In this document: positions 24,816-34,388 of the stretch, one piece after another
How positions within the stretch are numbered: the stretch's first letter is position 1
How the letters are laid out: the number at the start of each line of letters is the position of its first letter
Source: Streptomyces fructofermentans
GTDB taxonomy: Bacteria; Actinomycetota; Actinomycetes; Streptomycetales; Streptomycetaceae
Direction: 5' to 3'
NCBI RefSeq assembly: GCF_014651055.1
Contig: NZ_BMWD01000024.1
Coordinates: 62,001-126,000, forward strand
Length of the DNA: 64,000 nucleotides
Made by a program: the position numbers and the translations under genes
Notes under the pieces: model-generated
The model's input: only the letters and a program-made list of their open reading frames with translations
Told to the model about the DNA's origin: nothing
Database searches by the model: none

Positions 24816-25766
24816 TCAGCGGCTGAGGGCGCGGAGGTGGTGGTAGAGCTTCCGGTGTCCTTCGGGTGTGGGGTGCAGACCGTCGTCAAGCAGTGCCGGA
24901 TCGCCTCGCAACGGCTCCCACATGTCCAAGCGGTCGACGTGATTGTCGTCGCACCAGACCTGGAGGAGTTCGCGCAGGACCGTGACCCGGGCCTCGGTGT
25001 ATCGCGCGCCCTCGTGGTCAAGGGTGCGCGTCTCGTCGATCCAGGTGGGGCCCATGACGACGAGTCGCGCACCGTGGCCCTCGATCGAGGCCGCGATCAC
25101 GTCGAGGTGCTCCGCCATGTGTTGCAGCCCGTCGCGGCGGTTGGCAGCAAGCGGCAGGGAGGAGTCATTCATGCCGGCCGCCACAAGGACGGTGTCAGGT
25201 CGACGGGGAGCCAACAACGTCGACACCTGCTCGGCGACTCCCCTGAGCGTGCTGCCAGGAACGGCAAGGTTGAAGACGCGGTGCTCGTTCTCGTTCCTGG
25301 CGATGTGGTCAGCCGCCAGGCGGGCCGCCCATCCCCCGTGCGGGTCGCACCGCCCGTAGGCGATTCCGTCGCCCAGGATGGCGATGCGTGCTGCCGGGCG
25401 CAGCGGCTTCGCATCCACATAGGCCCAGGCGGGCTCCCCGGAGGAGAGGCGCACCCGCCTGCGGACGTAGTCGTCGACTTCGTAGGCATCGGCCGCAGCC
25501 AGATCCTGGTCGGTGAGGCGCAGGAGAGCGCCGTCGACCGTGCCGCCGAGCCTGCACTCCAGCGTCATATGGACATCGAGGCCGCTGGCAGCGATCACGA
25601 AGGGATCAGTGATGGTGAGCGGCCTGGTCCTGTAGCCGGCCAGCGACGCCGGTGAACTGGGTACGGCGCGGCCGAAGAGTGCGGCCTGGACCGGTGCATG
25701 CGTCAGCGTTCCGAAGGAGAAGAGTGCATGGGGACGAAGCTCGTTCACGGTGAGCCATGGCCCCAT
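24816..25766 (-). CDS. Fusion of GGCT-like domain and SGNH hydrolase-like domain lacking the Ser nucleophile
   Basis: A 316-residue protein. Residues 14-117 have the gamma-glutamylcyclotransferase/AIG2 pattern: FSFGTLTHAPVQAALFG, AGYRTRPL, and DAYEVDDYVRRRVRL, which holds a Glu-containing motif. Residues 125-316 form an SGNH (GDSL) domain: block I is ILGDGIAYG, block III GMNDS, and block V DDGLHP. The block I serine, normally the nucleophile in GDS, is glycine (GDG, 132-134), while the Asp295/His298 pair remains. The second domain therefore probably binds but does not hydrolyse, unless another residue substitutes. No partner gene is adjacent. Confidence 0.8.
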   Translation of the reverse strand: MGPWLTVNELRPHALFSFGTLTHAPVQAALFGRAVPSSPASLAGYRTRPLTITDPFVIAASGLDVHMTLECRLGGTVDGALLRLTDQDLAAADAYEVDDYVRRRVRLSSGEPAWAYVDAKPLRPAARIAILGDGIAYGRCDPHGGWAARLAADHIARNENEHRVFNLAVPGSTLRGVAEQVSTLLAPRRPDTVLVAAGMNDSSLPLAANRRDGLQHMAEHLDVIAASIEGHGARLVVMGPTWIDETRTLDHEGARYTEARVTVLRELLQVWCDDNHVDRLDMWEPLRGDPALLDDGLHPTPEGHRKLYHHLRALSR

Positions 25767-25909
25767 TTTTTGAGTATTGACCCGAATACTGCCGATGGTA
25801 CGGGCTGTCGTGCAGGACCGCGGCCCCGAGTCTCGCGGCCACCTGCCCGCCCGGGGAGCCGCGAGGCACGCGGAAGCCTCGGCGGCGATCCTCCCAGCCG
25901 GTCGTCGCC

Positions 25910-26650
25910 CTACTGCTTGAGGCTCGACATCACGTCACGCATGTCGTTGATCATGGCTGCCTGATAGGACGACAGATCCAGGGTGTCATCCGGCCTGTCG
26001 TCGATGTCGTCAGCCGCTCCGCTCGCGTAGTAGGTAATCACGGAGAGCGCGAGAGTGAGAACTGCTGCGCCGTCCAGCACTCGCAGTTCGGTGCTGTCAG
26101 CGCCCCGGGCGATCATGTAGGCACGGTCGCCGAGGTAGGGAACGGTCTTCACATTGGACTCGGAGACCACACCCATGCCGGTCACCCGACGCAGCGCCTC
26201 GAACTCGGCGCCGGGGTCGTCCTTCGAGTGCAGTGCCACCGTGACATGGACGGTGTAGTTCGTGAATCGGCCCGACTCCTCCTGCTTCTTGGCGTCCGCC
26301 TCAAGCCGAAGAGGTATGGAGCACTGGATCTGGTCCAGTGCGGGATGCGCCAACAGCCCTGAATCGATCACGTTGGCGGGGTCTCTCGGTGCGATCGACG
26401 CGCCCAGGGACGTCAGCCGCACTGACCGGCAGGAGTCCTTGGTGATCCGGTATCCACGTGCATCCGGCCTCATGTCGCCCAGCCCGAACTGAAACACCGC
26501 CGCCGCCCAGAGCACTGAAGCCGCGAGCGCCCCTCCCAGTGCCCACATCCATGGCTGACGTGCTTCAGTGGGCTCCCGGTCGATGCCGCCCACGATCTCG
26601 CGGGTCTCGATCGCGTCGAACTCCCCGGCCAACTCCGGCTCGGAAATCAT
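25910..26650 (-). CDS. Single-span membrane protein of unknown function
   Basis: A 246-residue protein with an acidic cytoplasmic N-terminus, one membrane helix (WMWALGGALAASVLWAAAVFQFGL, about 34-57) and an extracellular domain of about 150 residues with two cysteines (DSCRSV and QIQCSIP) that could form a disulfide. A second hydrophobic stretch near residue 200 (AAVLTLALSVITYY) reads more like a buried strand or helix than a definite span. The C-terminus is acidic. Comparable orphan proteins occur in Streptomyces, but I know no function. Confidence 0.7.
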   Translation of the reverse strand: MISEPELAGEFDAIETREIVGGIDREPTEARQPWMWALGGALAASVLWAAAVFQFGLGDMRPDARGYRITKDSCRSVRLTSLGASIAPRDPANVIDSGLLAHPALDQIQCSIPLRLEADAKKQEESGRFTNYTVHVTVALHSKDDPGAEFEALRRVTGMGVVSESNVKTVPYLGDRAYMIARGADSTELRVLDGAAVLTLALSVITYYASGAADDIDDRPDDTLDLSSYQAAMINDMRDVMSSLKQ

Positions 26651-26967
26651 TCTGTGCCTCCAGCGTGCCCTTCACCTGCGGCATGATCATCGCAGAGCTG
26701 AGCGGGCTCTCGGACCAGGCCGGCCCGGTGTGCCCTGTGGCCACACCAGTGCCCAGTCGCCATCGGCCGCCGCCTCGAGCGATGGGGTCTTCGCGGGCAG
26801 CGATGACGGCAGGCCGGGCGGGAGCAGGGCCCACCGGGCCAATAGCGGCAGTCAGCGTCAGGGACCATGGCGGGCGCGGCCCCGGCCGTAGGAGGTCGGC
26901 GCGTGAGGGGGTTGCCGCGCCGTCGAGGGCCGCTCGAAACACCGAAGCTGCGATTCCCGCCGCTGGA
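26651..26967. other. Intergenic stretch, nothing recognised
   Basis: About 317 nt between two minus-strand genes. It should contain the promoter of the single-span membrane protein and the 3' end region of the LAL regulator. ORFs crossing it are Arg/Pro-rich and look non-coding. No clear hairpin or repeat was found by eye. Confidence 0.5.
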
Positions 26968-29745
26968 CTATTTCGCTCCGCGTGCAGGCAGGGCTCCTTG
27001 CAGGTGTCTGCGGGACTTGACCCCGAGCTTCGCGAAGACGTTGCCGAGGTGCCACTCGACCGTGCGGGGGCTGATGAACAACTGCTCGGCGATCTCCCCG
27101 TTGGTGTGCCCGTCCGCGGCCATCCTGGCGATCTGAGCTTCCTGGCCGGTGAGTTCGACGTCGGAGCCGACGGTCCGCTTGCGTGCGGTCGCGCCTGTCG
27201 CAGTCAGCTCCCGAAGAGCGCGCTCGGCGAAACTGGCGGCTCCCATGGCGCTGAATGTCTCGTAGGCGAAGCCCAGTTGGCCTCGGCTCTCCTGGCGGCG
27301 GTTCTCGCGCCGCAGCCACTCGCCGTAGAGCAGTCGGGCCCGGGCAAGGTGGATGGCGATCTCGCTGCGCTCGAGATGCGCGATCGCCTTCCGATGGAGG
27401 TCTTCGGCATCCGCGCCATCGCTCAGCAGCGCACGGCAGCATGCTTCAGTGCCGAGGGCCCATGCGGTGCCGCTGGCGCGCGTACGTTCGGTGAGCCTCT
27501 CCAGGGCCGCGGCGGCGGCGTCCCTGTGACCGCTGCGGGCCGCCGCTTCGATCAGCTCGACCAGGGCCCACCCGAAGAATCCGAAGTCCTCGTACTCGCA
27601 GGCACACGTGGCGGCCGCGAGTGCTTCCTCGTGGTGGCCAAGGCCGTTGCAGAGCACCGCGGTCGCATACTCTGCCAGCCCGAGGGCGCGCCCTTCCCCA
27701 CGAGCACTCCCTTCCTTGATGCCACGCTCGATGGTCTCCAGCGCCTTGGTCTCCTCGTCCCTCCAGGCACTGAGCAGGAGCGACGTATGGCTGATGGGCA
27801 GGCTGCCCGTTGCCTCCGAGATCGCTGTCGCCTCGTCGATCAGGTCGGCTGCCGTCGAGAATTCACCGGCATAGACGTGGAAGCATGCCTGGTAGTTCAG
27901 TGCGATGGGCAGGACGGCAAGTGCCCCCGCCTCGCGGGCGATCCGGACGGCGCCGATCCCCAACTCGTGCCATGCCTCGTCGTCCCACAGCTCCGGTGCC
28001 AGTGGACCGGGCGCAACCGGACAGGCCAGCCACAGCCAGCGCTTGTCCTTCGTCACACCGGATTTCATCTGTTCCCGCACGGCGTCCAGCGCGTACTTGA
28101 GGGCGTCGGCGCCGGCAGCGAAGCCGTCGATGACCAGAGTGGCGATGCCGTCCAGGAGCACGTCGACGGTTCGCACCATCCTCGCCGGGCGTCCGGCGCG
28201 AGCTTCCTCCGCGATCTTGCGCTGAATGGGGCCCTCACTCAACCGGCCTGCGAAGACCGCTGCTCCGAGAGCTTCCAGCAGGGTGTCCCGGGCCAGGTCG
28301 GTGTCGAGGGGCGCCAGGCGTTCAGCGGCTTCCAGGAGGAGACGCGGCGCTTCGGCCCCGCGCACGCGGACGAAGACCAGGCGAGCCCGCAGTCGTTCGA
28401 GTCGAGCCTGCTGCAGTGGGTCGAGAGGGCAGGCTTCCGCGACGGCGAGCATGCTGTAGGCCTGTTCGGCGCCGCCTGCTTCGATCTCGGTCTGTGCGGC
28501 GGCCAGCGCGCGTGGGGCGCGCAGTGAGGGGTCGGGCGTCAGCTCTGCCGCCCTGCGCAAGAAGGAGGCTGCCGCAGCGATTCCTCCCCTGCTTCGGACT
28601 CGGTCGGCCGAGCGTTCCAGATCGGAGGCGACGCTCTCGTCGGGACGTGCAGCGGCGTGGGCGCGGTGCCATGCCCTGCGGTCGGGGTCGCGGAGGGAAT
28701 CCGTGGCCCTTGCCAGTGCTCTGTGGGCCGTGCGCCGTTCGAGCGCGGTCGCCTTCCGGTAGATGGCGGAACGTACCAGGGGGTGGTGGAACTTCACCCT
28801 GATCCCGAACTCGACCAGCCCGGCGGCCTCGGCCGGTGCTGCGGCTTCAGCTGTGATGTCCTGCAAGGTGGCAGCCCGGTACAACAGGTTGATGTCACCT
28901 GTGGGTTCGGCCGCGGCGGTCAGCAGGAGTTGCCGGCTGCTTTGAGGAAGTACTCGGAACTGCTGGTGGAAGGATTCCTCGATGTAGCTTTCCAGGGGAT
29001 GGCTTCCCGGAAGCCAGAAACCGCCGGCCAGCTCCGCGGGGGTGAGGGCATTCGGCAGGTGCAGCAGGGCCATGGGATTGCCGCGGGCCTCGGCGACGAT
29101 GCGGTCCCGTACGAGAGGGTCGAACGGCACGCGGACGGCCAACGCCAGCAGGGCACATGCGTCGGGTTCGGTGAGTCCATCGACGACCAGCCCCGGCAGA
29201 CCGGTCAGTTGCCGGCCGGTGGACTCCCGCAGGGCGAAGATCAGGGCTACTGGTTCCGCGAGCAGTCGTCTGGCGACGAACGCCAGCACGTGCATGGATT
29301 CGTCATCGAGCCACTGCGCGTCGTCGACGAGGCACAGCAGCGGCTGGTCTTCGGCGGTGTCGGCCAGCAGGCCGAGTACGGCAAGCCCGACCAGGAACCG
29401 GTTGGGCTGTGCACCTGCCTGGAGTCCGAATGCGACCGACAGTGCTTCGCGCTGCGGTTCGGGCAGCCGTTGGATCCGGCCCAGCATCGGTGCGCAGAAC
29501 TGCTGGAGGCTCGCGAACGGGAGCCCCATCTCGGACTCGATGCCGGAGACGGCGGCGATACGGAACCCGTCGGCCCGGGCCACTGCGGAGTCCAGCAGGG
29601 CGGTCTTGCCGATGCCTGCCTCGCCGCGGAGAACGAGGACCTCGCTCTTCCCCTCTCTCACTTCGTCCAGTACCTGGTCCAGCAGGGCTAGCTGACTGCT
29701 TCGACCCAGCAGCTGGATCTGTGATCTGGCCCCAAAATCACCCAT
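26968..29745 (-). CDS. LAL-family (large ATP-binding LuxR-type) transcriptional regulator
   Basis: A 925-residue regulator. An N-terminal AAA ATPase domain has Walker A LRGEAGIGKTALL and Walker B LLCLVDDAQWLDD. The middle is a long helical TPR-like region. The C-terminal LuxR HTH reads LTGQEAQIARMAADGHTNGEIAEQLFISPRTVEWHLGNVFAKLGV. LAL proteins are activators, often of secondary metabolism or catabolism. The ATG at 29745 has a GGGAAG site; an upstream GTG at 29778 is less likely. It is divergent from the RraA-family gene. The first of two LAL genes in the window. Confidence 0.92.
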   Translation of the reverse strand: MGDFGARSQIQLLGRSSQLALLDQVLDEVREGKSEVLVLRGEAGIGKTALLDSAVARADGFRIAAVSGIESEMGLPFASLQQFCAPMLGRIQRLPEPQREALSVAFGLQAGAQPNRFLVGLAVLGLLADTAEDQPLLCLVDDAQWLDDESMHVLAFVARRLLAEPVALIFALRESTGRQLTGLPGLVVDGLTEPDACALLALAVRVPFDPLVRDRIVAEARGNPMALLHLPNALTPAELAGGFWLPGSHPLESYIEESFHQQFRVLPQSSRQLLLTAAAEPTGDINLLYRAATLQDITAEAAAPAEAAGLVEFGIRVKFHHPLVRSAIYRKATALERRTAHRALARATDSLRDPDRRAWHRAHAAARPDESVASDLERSADRVRSRGGIAAAASFLRRAAELTPDPSLRAPRALAAAQTEIEAGGAEQAYSMLAVAEACPLDPLQQARLERLRARLVFVRVRGAEAPRLLLEAAERLAPLDTDLARDTLLEALGAAVFAGRLSEGPIQRKIAEEARAGRPARMVRTVDVLLDGIATLVIDGFAAGADALKYALDAVREQMKSGVTKDKRWLWLACPVAPGPLAPELWDDEAWHELGIGAVRIAREAGALAVLPIALNYQACFHVYAGEFSTAADLIDEATAISEATGSLPISHTSLLLSAWRDEETKALETIERGIKEGSARGEGRALGLAEYATAVLCNGLGHHEEALAAATCACEYEDFGFFGWALVELIEAAARSGHRDAAAAALERLTERTRASGTAWALGTEACCRALLSDGADAEDLHRKAIAHLERSEIAIHLARARLLYGEWLRRENRRQESRGQLGFAYETFSAMGAASFAERALRELTATGATARKRTVGSDVELTGQEAQIARMAADGHTNGEIAEQLFISPRTVEWHLGNVFAKLGVKSRRHLQGALPARGAK

Positions 29746-30177
29746 GGTCCGTTCTTCCCTGTCCGCAGCGTGAGCCACCCCGATCAGGTGAAGACACCGA
29801 GCAACGCCTCGCGTGAACCCGCTGGTCGATGGCCTGCGACAGGTTCAGAGATCAACAGATCCTCGAGAGGCCGATCAAAAAGGCACATTAGCATGATTCA
29901 GGACTTTAGTCCTTTTTGGATGCATCAACTACCAATCGCCACAACGCGATCACTTACTGTGTCCCCGGGTCCGGACCGCCGCGACAGGATGCTTCGGGTC
30001 GTCGTTGGTTCAGTCCGGGGACTGTCCCTGGGGCGACGCGGGGACCGACGGGAGCAAGCTGGGCTGACCAGTTCCGGACTCGGCGCCCCGGCGCAGCCGG
30101 TCTCGGGCTGACCGAGTATCGCGATGTGCATCCGCCGGCTTGGCACCGCCCGGAACCAGGAGCCGCAGGGAGGAACC
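29746..30177. other. Divergent promoter region, no gene seen
   Basis: About 430 nt between the LAL regulator and the RraA-family gene. Positions 29870-29960 are noticeably A/T-rich for this genome (for example GGACTTTAGTCCTTTTTGG), consistent with promoters. No ORF here has coding character. A ribosome binding site for the RraA gene is at its right edge. Confidence 0.5.
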
Positions 30178-30843
30178 GTGGGAGACATGACAGTGACTGA
30201 GGAGCTGCGGCTCGGGGACGCGTTCGCCGTCCTGGGCTGTGCCCCGCTCGTGGACGCAATGGGCAGGGTGCACAACCATCGTGCGCACGTCCTGCCGTTG
30301 GCAAGCCCTGAGCCCGGCAGGCATCTGTTCGGCCAAGCCGCCACCATCGCCTACATGCCGTGGAGGGACGATGTGGAGCAGTGCTCGCAGACCTTCGCCG
30401 ACTTCTTCTGTCGCGCCGCGGGGGAATCTCCCGGCGGGAAGGTTCTCGTCCTGTCCAGCGGTGGATACCCGGAGGCCTCCCACGGCGGTGGCACCAAGCT
30501 GTCCAGAGTGGCTCGTCACGGGCTTGCGGGTGTCCTGGCGGACGGGCGACTGAGGGATTTCGGCGAGCTTCGGGAGCACGGGTTCTCGACGTGGTGCCGG
30601 GGTGAGGCCACCCGGTGGGGCGGCGACACGGTCACGCCGTACGCGGCCGATGTCGCCGTCGAGTTCGCGGGCGTGTGCATCGTGCCCGGCGACTACGTTT
30701 TCGCCGACACGTCCGGTGCCGTTGTCGTCCCGGCGCGCAGCCTGGGCCGCGTCCTGGCCGTGGCGCAGGAGATCGAAGCCGAGGATGCCCGGTCCGTGCA
30801 GGAGATCCGTTCCGAGCGGTACCCCCGGCAGGAACCATCCTGA
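30178..30843 (+). CDS. RraA-family protein (HMG/CHA aldolase-like fold)
   Basis: A 221-residue member of the RraA/demethylmenaquinone-methyltransferase-like fold. The class signature DGRLRD (residues 122-127) supplies the Arg and Asp that bind pyruvate enolate and metal in HMG/CHA aldolases. Further motifs are GCAPLVDAMGR at the N-terminus and VVPARSLGRVLAVAQEIEAEDARSV near the C-terminus. A metal-dependent aldolase or decarboxylase of a 4-hydroxy-2-oxo acid is plausible; RNase E inhibition is less so here. The GTG at 30178 is chosen because GGGAGG is 6 nt upstream; ATG 30187 is an alternative. Confidence 0.8.
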   Translation: MGDMTVTEELRLGDAFAVLGCAPLVDAMGRVHNHRAHVLPLASPEPGRHLFGQAATIAYMPWRDDVEQCSQTFADFFCRAAGESPGGKVLVLSSGGYPEASHGGGTKLSRVARHGLAGVLADGRLRDFGELREHGFSTWCRGEATRWGGDTVTPYAADVAVEFAGVCIVPGDYVFADTSGAVVVPARSLGRVLAVAQEIEAEDARSVQEIRSERYPRQEPS

Positions 30844-31127
30844 GGTCAGGCCCTGCCGAGGCATGGTCAGAAACGCTGGCGGACTGCAGTCCGGGGCCGA
30901 TCCGGCCTCTTGGTACTCGCGGGCGGTCACCGCGGCGACGTGCGGTATGGGCGGCGGCTGAGGCGGCGAGTGGGTGCGCCGCGGCCCGGTGAGCCGTTGG
31001 GACCAGAACCGCAAGGCCGTCCCGGACGGGCCGTCCATGCTCTGGACCCCATTCCCTCGCCGGGTTGGGCGGGTGTGGAGCCAATAATGGCGACTACCTG
31101 GCCGAGGCATCCGCCTATGCTCGGCTC

Positions 31128-31769
31128 GTGCAGCCACTTTCCGACCGCAGCAATCCGTTGATCACGGCGTTCCCGGCCGAGCTCGCAGTCGACGCCGAAG
31201 CAGTCCTGGCGGTGATGCCTGATCCTCGGCACCAGCCGCAGGCCTCGTTCTCCGTCGTTGTCGAGCGCCAACAGGTCCTGATCCCCGGACGTCTCTACGA
31301 CGACGAGCCGCCGGCTGACAGGGTGGCGTCGCTTTCTTCGCGCCAACAACAGCTTCTGCACTGCCTGTACTCAAGGCACTGCGACGGCAGGGTCAGGCAG
31401 CGTCACCTGGAGAAGGTCGCTGGTTCCACGGACCCGTGGGTCGTCCCCTTCGTCGTGCAGTTGGTCGGCGAGTACGTCCTGGAGATCCTGGTCGTCATCC
31501 GCGACGAGCTCCGTGATCTCGCCGTGCCCGGCACTCGCGGCCATCTCGCCTACGGGCAGTTCCTCGTGGACAACCCTGCCTTCTTCGCGCGCACTCAACG
31601 GCGGGTCGTCAGCTATTGGAGCTGCTACTACCGGGGCCTCCACGCGAGTTTTCGGGGCTACCCGGGGTGCACGGTTCTCGACCTCCTGCGGTCCGCTGCC
31701 TCCGACAGGGCAGGACATCCCTGGCCCGACCTCACTCCGACCGGCGCCCGAGTGGACGGCTACTGCTAG
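31128..31769 (+). CDS. Conserved hypothetical protein, about 213 aa
   Basis: A soluble, mostly helical protein (VVPFVVQLVGEYVLEILVVIRDELRDL, AYGQFLVDNPAFFARTQRRVVSYWSCYYRGLHASFRGYPG). The frame opens at a TTG at 31065, but the GTG at 31128 (reading VQPLSDRSNPLITAF) looks like the true start because the upstream part is unlike coding sequence; there is no strong ribosome binding site. The double-aromatic stretch WSCYYRG recalls orphan Streptomyces proteins, but I recognise no domain. Confidence 0.65.
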   Translation: MQPLSDRSNPLITAFPAELAVDAEAVLAVMPDPRHQPQASFSVVVERQQVLIPGRLYDDEPPADRVASLSSRQQQLLHCLYSRHCDGRVRQRHLEKVAGSTDPWVVPFVVQLVGEYVLEILVVIRDELRDLAVPGTRGHLAYGQFLVDNPAFFARTQRRVVSYWSCYYRGLHASFRGYPGCTVLDLLRSAASDRAGHPWPDLTPTGARVDGYC

Positions 31770-32168
31770 ACCAGGCCGGGCAAGATCGACCCGACGACCG
31801 ACCCGGCGAACAACCGGGTCAGAGCACTATTCGTCGAGCAAGTCGGCCAGATGCGCCCCGAACCGGTTCTCCAGGTCGCCTGGCTGCCGCATTCCACGTT
31901 CGAACAAGTCAGCCACACACTGCCGGGTCTCGGGCCAGGTGGGTCCTGCCCGATTGGCAGTTGGCCATCTCGTTCGACAGTTGGCCGGCCTCCTCGATGA
32001 GGCGGTCACAGAGACCGGGCGCTGCACCTGGCGAGCAAGTAGCCGAGCTGACGGGCTGAATGCGGTTTCGGCGAGCCAGGCGTTGCACAGGGGTGGCGGG
32101 TGCCCCATCCACCGTGGATGCCGGTGAGCGGCAATCAGGCTGTCAGTGGCTGTCTCTAGTGTCAGCAC
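31770..32168 (+). other. Degraded coding remnants, no intact gene
   Basis: Between 31785 and about 31930 a plus-strand frame reads protein-like (NNRVRALFVEQVGQMRPEPV, then VAWLPHSTFEQVSHTLPGLG) but has no credible start and loses frame. The opposite strand has a competing but weaker frame. I read this as a gene fragment in decay. The remainder to 32168 holds the promoter region of the SMI1-like gene. Confidence 0.35.
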
Positions 32169-33329
32169 ATGAGAAATGACCTGGTCCAGGAATCATGGGA
32201 CCGCATCGACGCTTGGCTGCGTGAGCACGCGCCGCGGACCTTCGCCACGCTGAGGCCGCCCGCCGAGCATGAGGAAATCGCGGCAGCGGAGGAGGAACTG
32301 GGCGTCATCTTCCCTCCCGACCTGGTCGCGTCGCTGCTCCGGCACAACGGGGCTCTGGACGGGGCGGAAGCCTTCCGGTTCAGCACGCACGACCGGCTAC
32401 TCGGAACAAGTGAGATCGTCGAGGACACCCGGTGGATGCGCGACATCGCCGAAGATCTGGATGACCTGGACGAGGAGGAGGCCGCGACCTACTGGATCGA
32501 CGGCTACCTGAAGTTCGGCTCCTACGAGGTGACGGCTGACGGTCTCACGATCGACTGCCGCCGCGGGAGGGACTCCTACGGCGCCATCGGACGGTTCTTC
32601 GACGAGACCGGCACCGACTTCGGACGGGCCGACTCACTGGGTGGGTATCTAAAAGAGCTGGCCGACCAGCTGGAGAGCGGCCAGGCCGGGGGCGCCGTCA
32701 CGTTCAACGGCCGACTGTTCTGGGAGTGGGTCATGCCTCCCGGCCCGGACTGGGGCAGTGACGACGATCCCCTTCCCGGGCCGGCTGAGCAGTTGCCGGA
32801 GCTGGACCTGTCCTGCAGCCCCGCCGATGTCCTCCCTGTCGGAAGCCTGGACAGCCTGGAGGAACTCGGGGCGCTCCTCGCGCTCCTGCCCCGTGAGCAG
32901 GTGGCCGAAGCCGCACGGAAGCAGCTGCGCAGAGTCGCCGTCGAGACGGGCCTGAACAAGTACCCGGAGGTCAAGTCGGCCTTGGACGCGCTGGAACGGG
33001 GCGAAGCCCCGCCACATCCGGAACAGGCCGGCCCGCTCGCCCTGCGACTGCGCTCCGTCATCGTCCAGGCGGACACTCATCGGGACTCTCCTCGCCGGTG
33101 GGCTGCGGAGAAGATGGTGCACGGGATCTGGGGCTCGCCCTACAGGTCCGTGTGCGAGAGCGCGAGCATCCGCGGCCGCCTCATCGTCCAATGGCGTGCG
33201 GATCTGCACGCGGACCTGGGCAACCCGCCACTGCCACCGATACCTGACGATCACTTCTGGGGGACCCTGCGCAACCCCGCCATCGACTCCAGCCGGCACG
33301 CAGCTCAATACGGCCAAGGTCAGGGCTGA
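32169..33329 (+). CDS. SMI1/KNR4-family protein
   Basis: A 386-residue protein. Residues 1-170 have the SMI1/KNR4 pattern: ESWDRIDAWLREHAP, EHEEIAAAEEELGVIFPPDLVASLLRHNGALDG, and a strand-rich middle ending in GGYLKELADQLESG. In bacteria this fold is typical of immunity proteins against polymorphic toxins. The C-terminal 200 residues are an unrecognised helical extension, longer than most immunity proteins. No toxin gene is adjacent, so it may be an orphan immunity gene or have another role. A broken short gene follows at 33352. Confidence 0.8.
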   Translation: MRNDLVQESWDRIDAWLREHAPRTFATLRPPAEHEEIAAAEEELGVIFPPDLVASLLRHNGALDGAEAFRFSTHDRLLGTSEIVEDTRWMRDIAEDLDDLDEEEAATYWIDGYLKFGSYEVTADGLTIDCRRGRDSYGAIGRFFDETGTDFGRADSLGGYLKELADQLESGQAGGAVTFNGRLFWEWVMPPGPDWGSDDDPLPGPAEQLPELDLSCSPADVLPVGSLDSLEELGALLALLPREQVAEAARKQLRRVAVETGLNKYPEVKSALDALERGEAPPHPEQAGPLALRLRSVIVQADTHRDSPRRWAAEKMVHGIWGSPYRSVCESASIRGRLIVQWRADLHADLGNPPLPPIPDDHFWGTLRNPAIDSSRHAAQYGQGQG

Positions 33330-33351
33330 CCCAAGGAGGTTCTGGTTCCAC

Positions 33352-33525
33352 ATGAGCGCCAAGCACCGACTGCTGGCCCAGTACTTCCGCGAGGCTTTCC
33401 CGGACTTCCCGACCAGGTCCCTGGCTACAGCACCCTGGCCACCGTCTGGGAGGAGTGGCGTCCCTGCAGGGGCAGGCTGAACCGCTCCTGCCGATGTGCC
33501 CCGATCCGCGGACAGGTCGGTCGCC
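33352..33525 (+). pseudogene. Short gene remnant with one-base frameshift
   Basis: Starts MSAKHRLLAQYFREAFPDFP, then needs one extra base near 33412 to continue as DQVPGYSTLATVWEEWRPC in the next frame. Both halves look like real protein, so a single deletion split a small gene. It follows the SMI1-like gene by 22 nt with AAGGAGG between them, suggesting it was the second gene of that operon. Its family is not recognised. Confidence 0.4.
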
Positions 33526-33653
33526 ATCCCTCCCGTGTCGTAGGCCCGCAGAAGTCGTAGCAGGGGCTCCCACGCGCCCTGAGTACGATCGCCCATGCCG
33601 GACCGAGTACGAAAGCGGTTGCCCGCCGTGCGCGGCGGCGGAAGACTTCCCGA

Positions 33654-34388
33654 ATGCGTCGACTACTGCTGCTCGCACCGCTGTTGCTGTTCACCGCGGG
33701 CTGCGGCGTGCTGCAGTCCTCCGAGGGTGAGGCGACGGACGCCGCACGCGAGGTGGCCGAGAAGGCCGCGCAGCGGCTCTACGGGCAGCGACCTCGCACG
33801 GCGCAGGACGTCGGACGCTCAGCCGCCGGCATCGACGGGGTCGACGTGCTCCGGGTCACGGGTACCTCGACACACGACGGGGACGGCATAGACGTCGTCG
33901 TCCGCACCTCCGGCACCGCACCGGACGGATGGAGCAACCCTCAGGGCCTCACCGTTCTGCGCTGCTTCTCGATACGGGTGTCTCCCAGGTCGGAGTGGAA
34001 CCAGACACCCCGTGACGTGGACTGCCCTGAAGGTCCTCGCCTCGTCTTCGCCCCGCTGCCCGAGCCGCCCCGACTCCCGTACGAGCAACTTCGCGCGAAG
34101 CTCCCCCGCGTACCGGAGGACGGCCGCGTGGACGAGGCCGAGGTTCGCCGTACGCTCGCCGCCCTGGACCTGGGCGCGGAGATCCGTACCGAGGTGAGGG
34201 CCGAGGACGGCCGGGTCGGCGTTCTGCTGTTGGTCGGAGGCAACGGCTTCGACGCGCAGGACTGCCTGCTTGCCCGCGTGGCCCCCGGCGCCACGGAGGT
34301 GTGGGTGCCGTCCCGGGTCCAGCGCATGCCCGGAGAGGGCGGATGCACCGTCGGCAATGCCCTGGACCCGCAACCGCCGCCGCACTGA
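33654..34388 (+). CDS. Secreted lipoprotein of unknown function
   Basis: A 244-residue lipoprotein precursor with signal MRRLLLLAPLLLFTAGC, whose lipobox Cys is residue 17. The mature part is acidic and hydrophilic, with four further cysteines (VLRCFSI, VDCPEG, QDCLLA, GGCTVG) that likely form two disulfides. A short helical stretch follows the lipid anchor. No enzymatic motif is seen. Upstream sequence has no operon partner, and the gene faces the csbD gene. Confidence 0.75.
   Translation: MRRLLLLAPLLLFTAGCGVLQSSEGEATDAAREVAEKAAQRLYGQRPRTAQDVGRSAAGIDGVDVLRVTGTSTHDGDGIDVVVRTSGTAPDGWSNPQGLTVLRCFSIRVSPRSEWNQTPRDVDCPEGPRLVFAPLPEPPRLPYEQLRAKLPRVPEDGRVDEAEVRRTLAALDLGAEIRTEVRAEDGRVGVLLLVGGNGFDAQDCLLARVAPGATEVWVPSRVQRMPGEGGCTVGNALDPQPPPH

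Noticed and set aside
26968..30843. Secondary-metabolite cluster controlled by the LAL regulator
   Set aside because: No polyketide, NRPS, terpene or tailoring genes accompany it.
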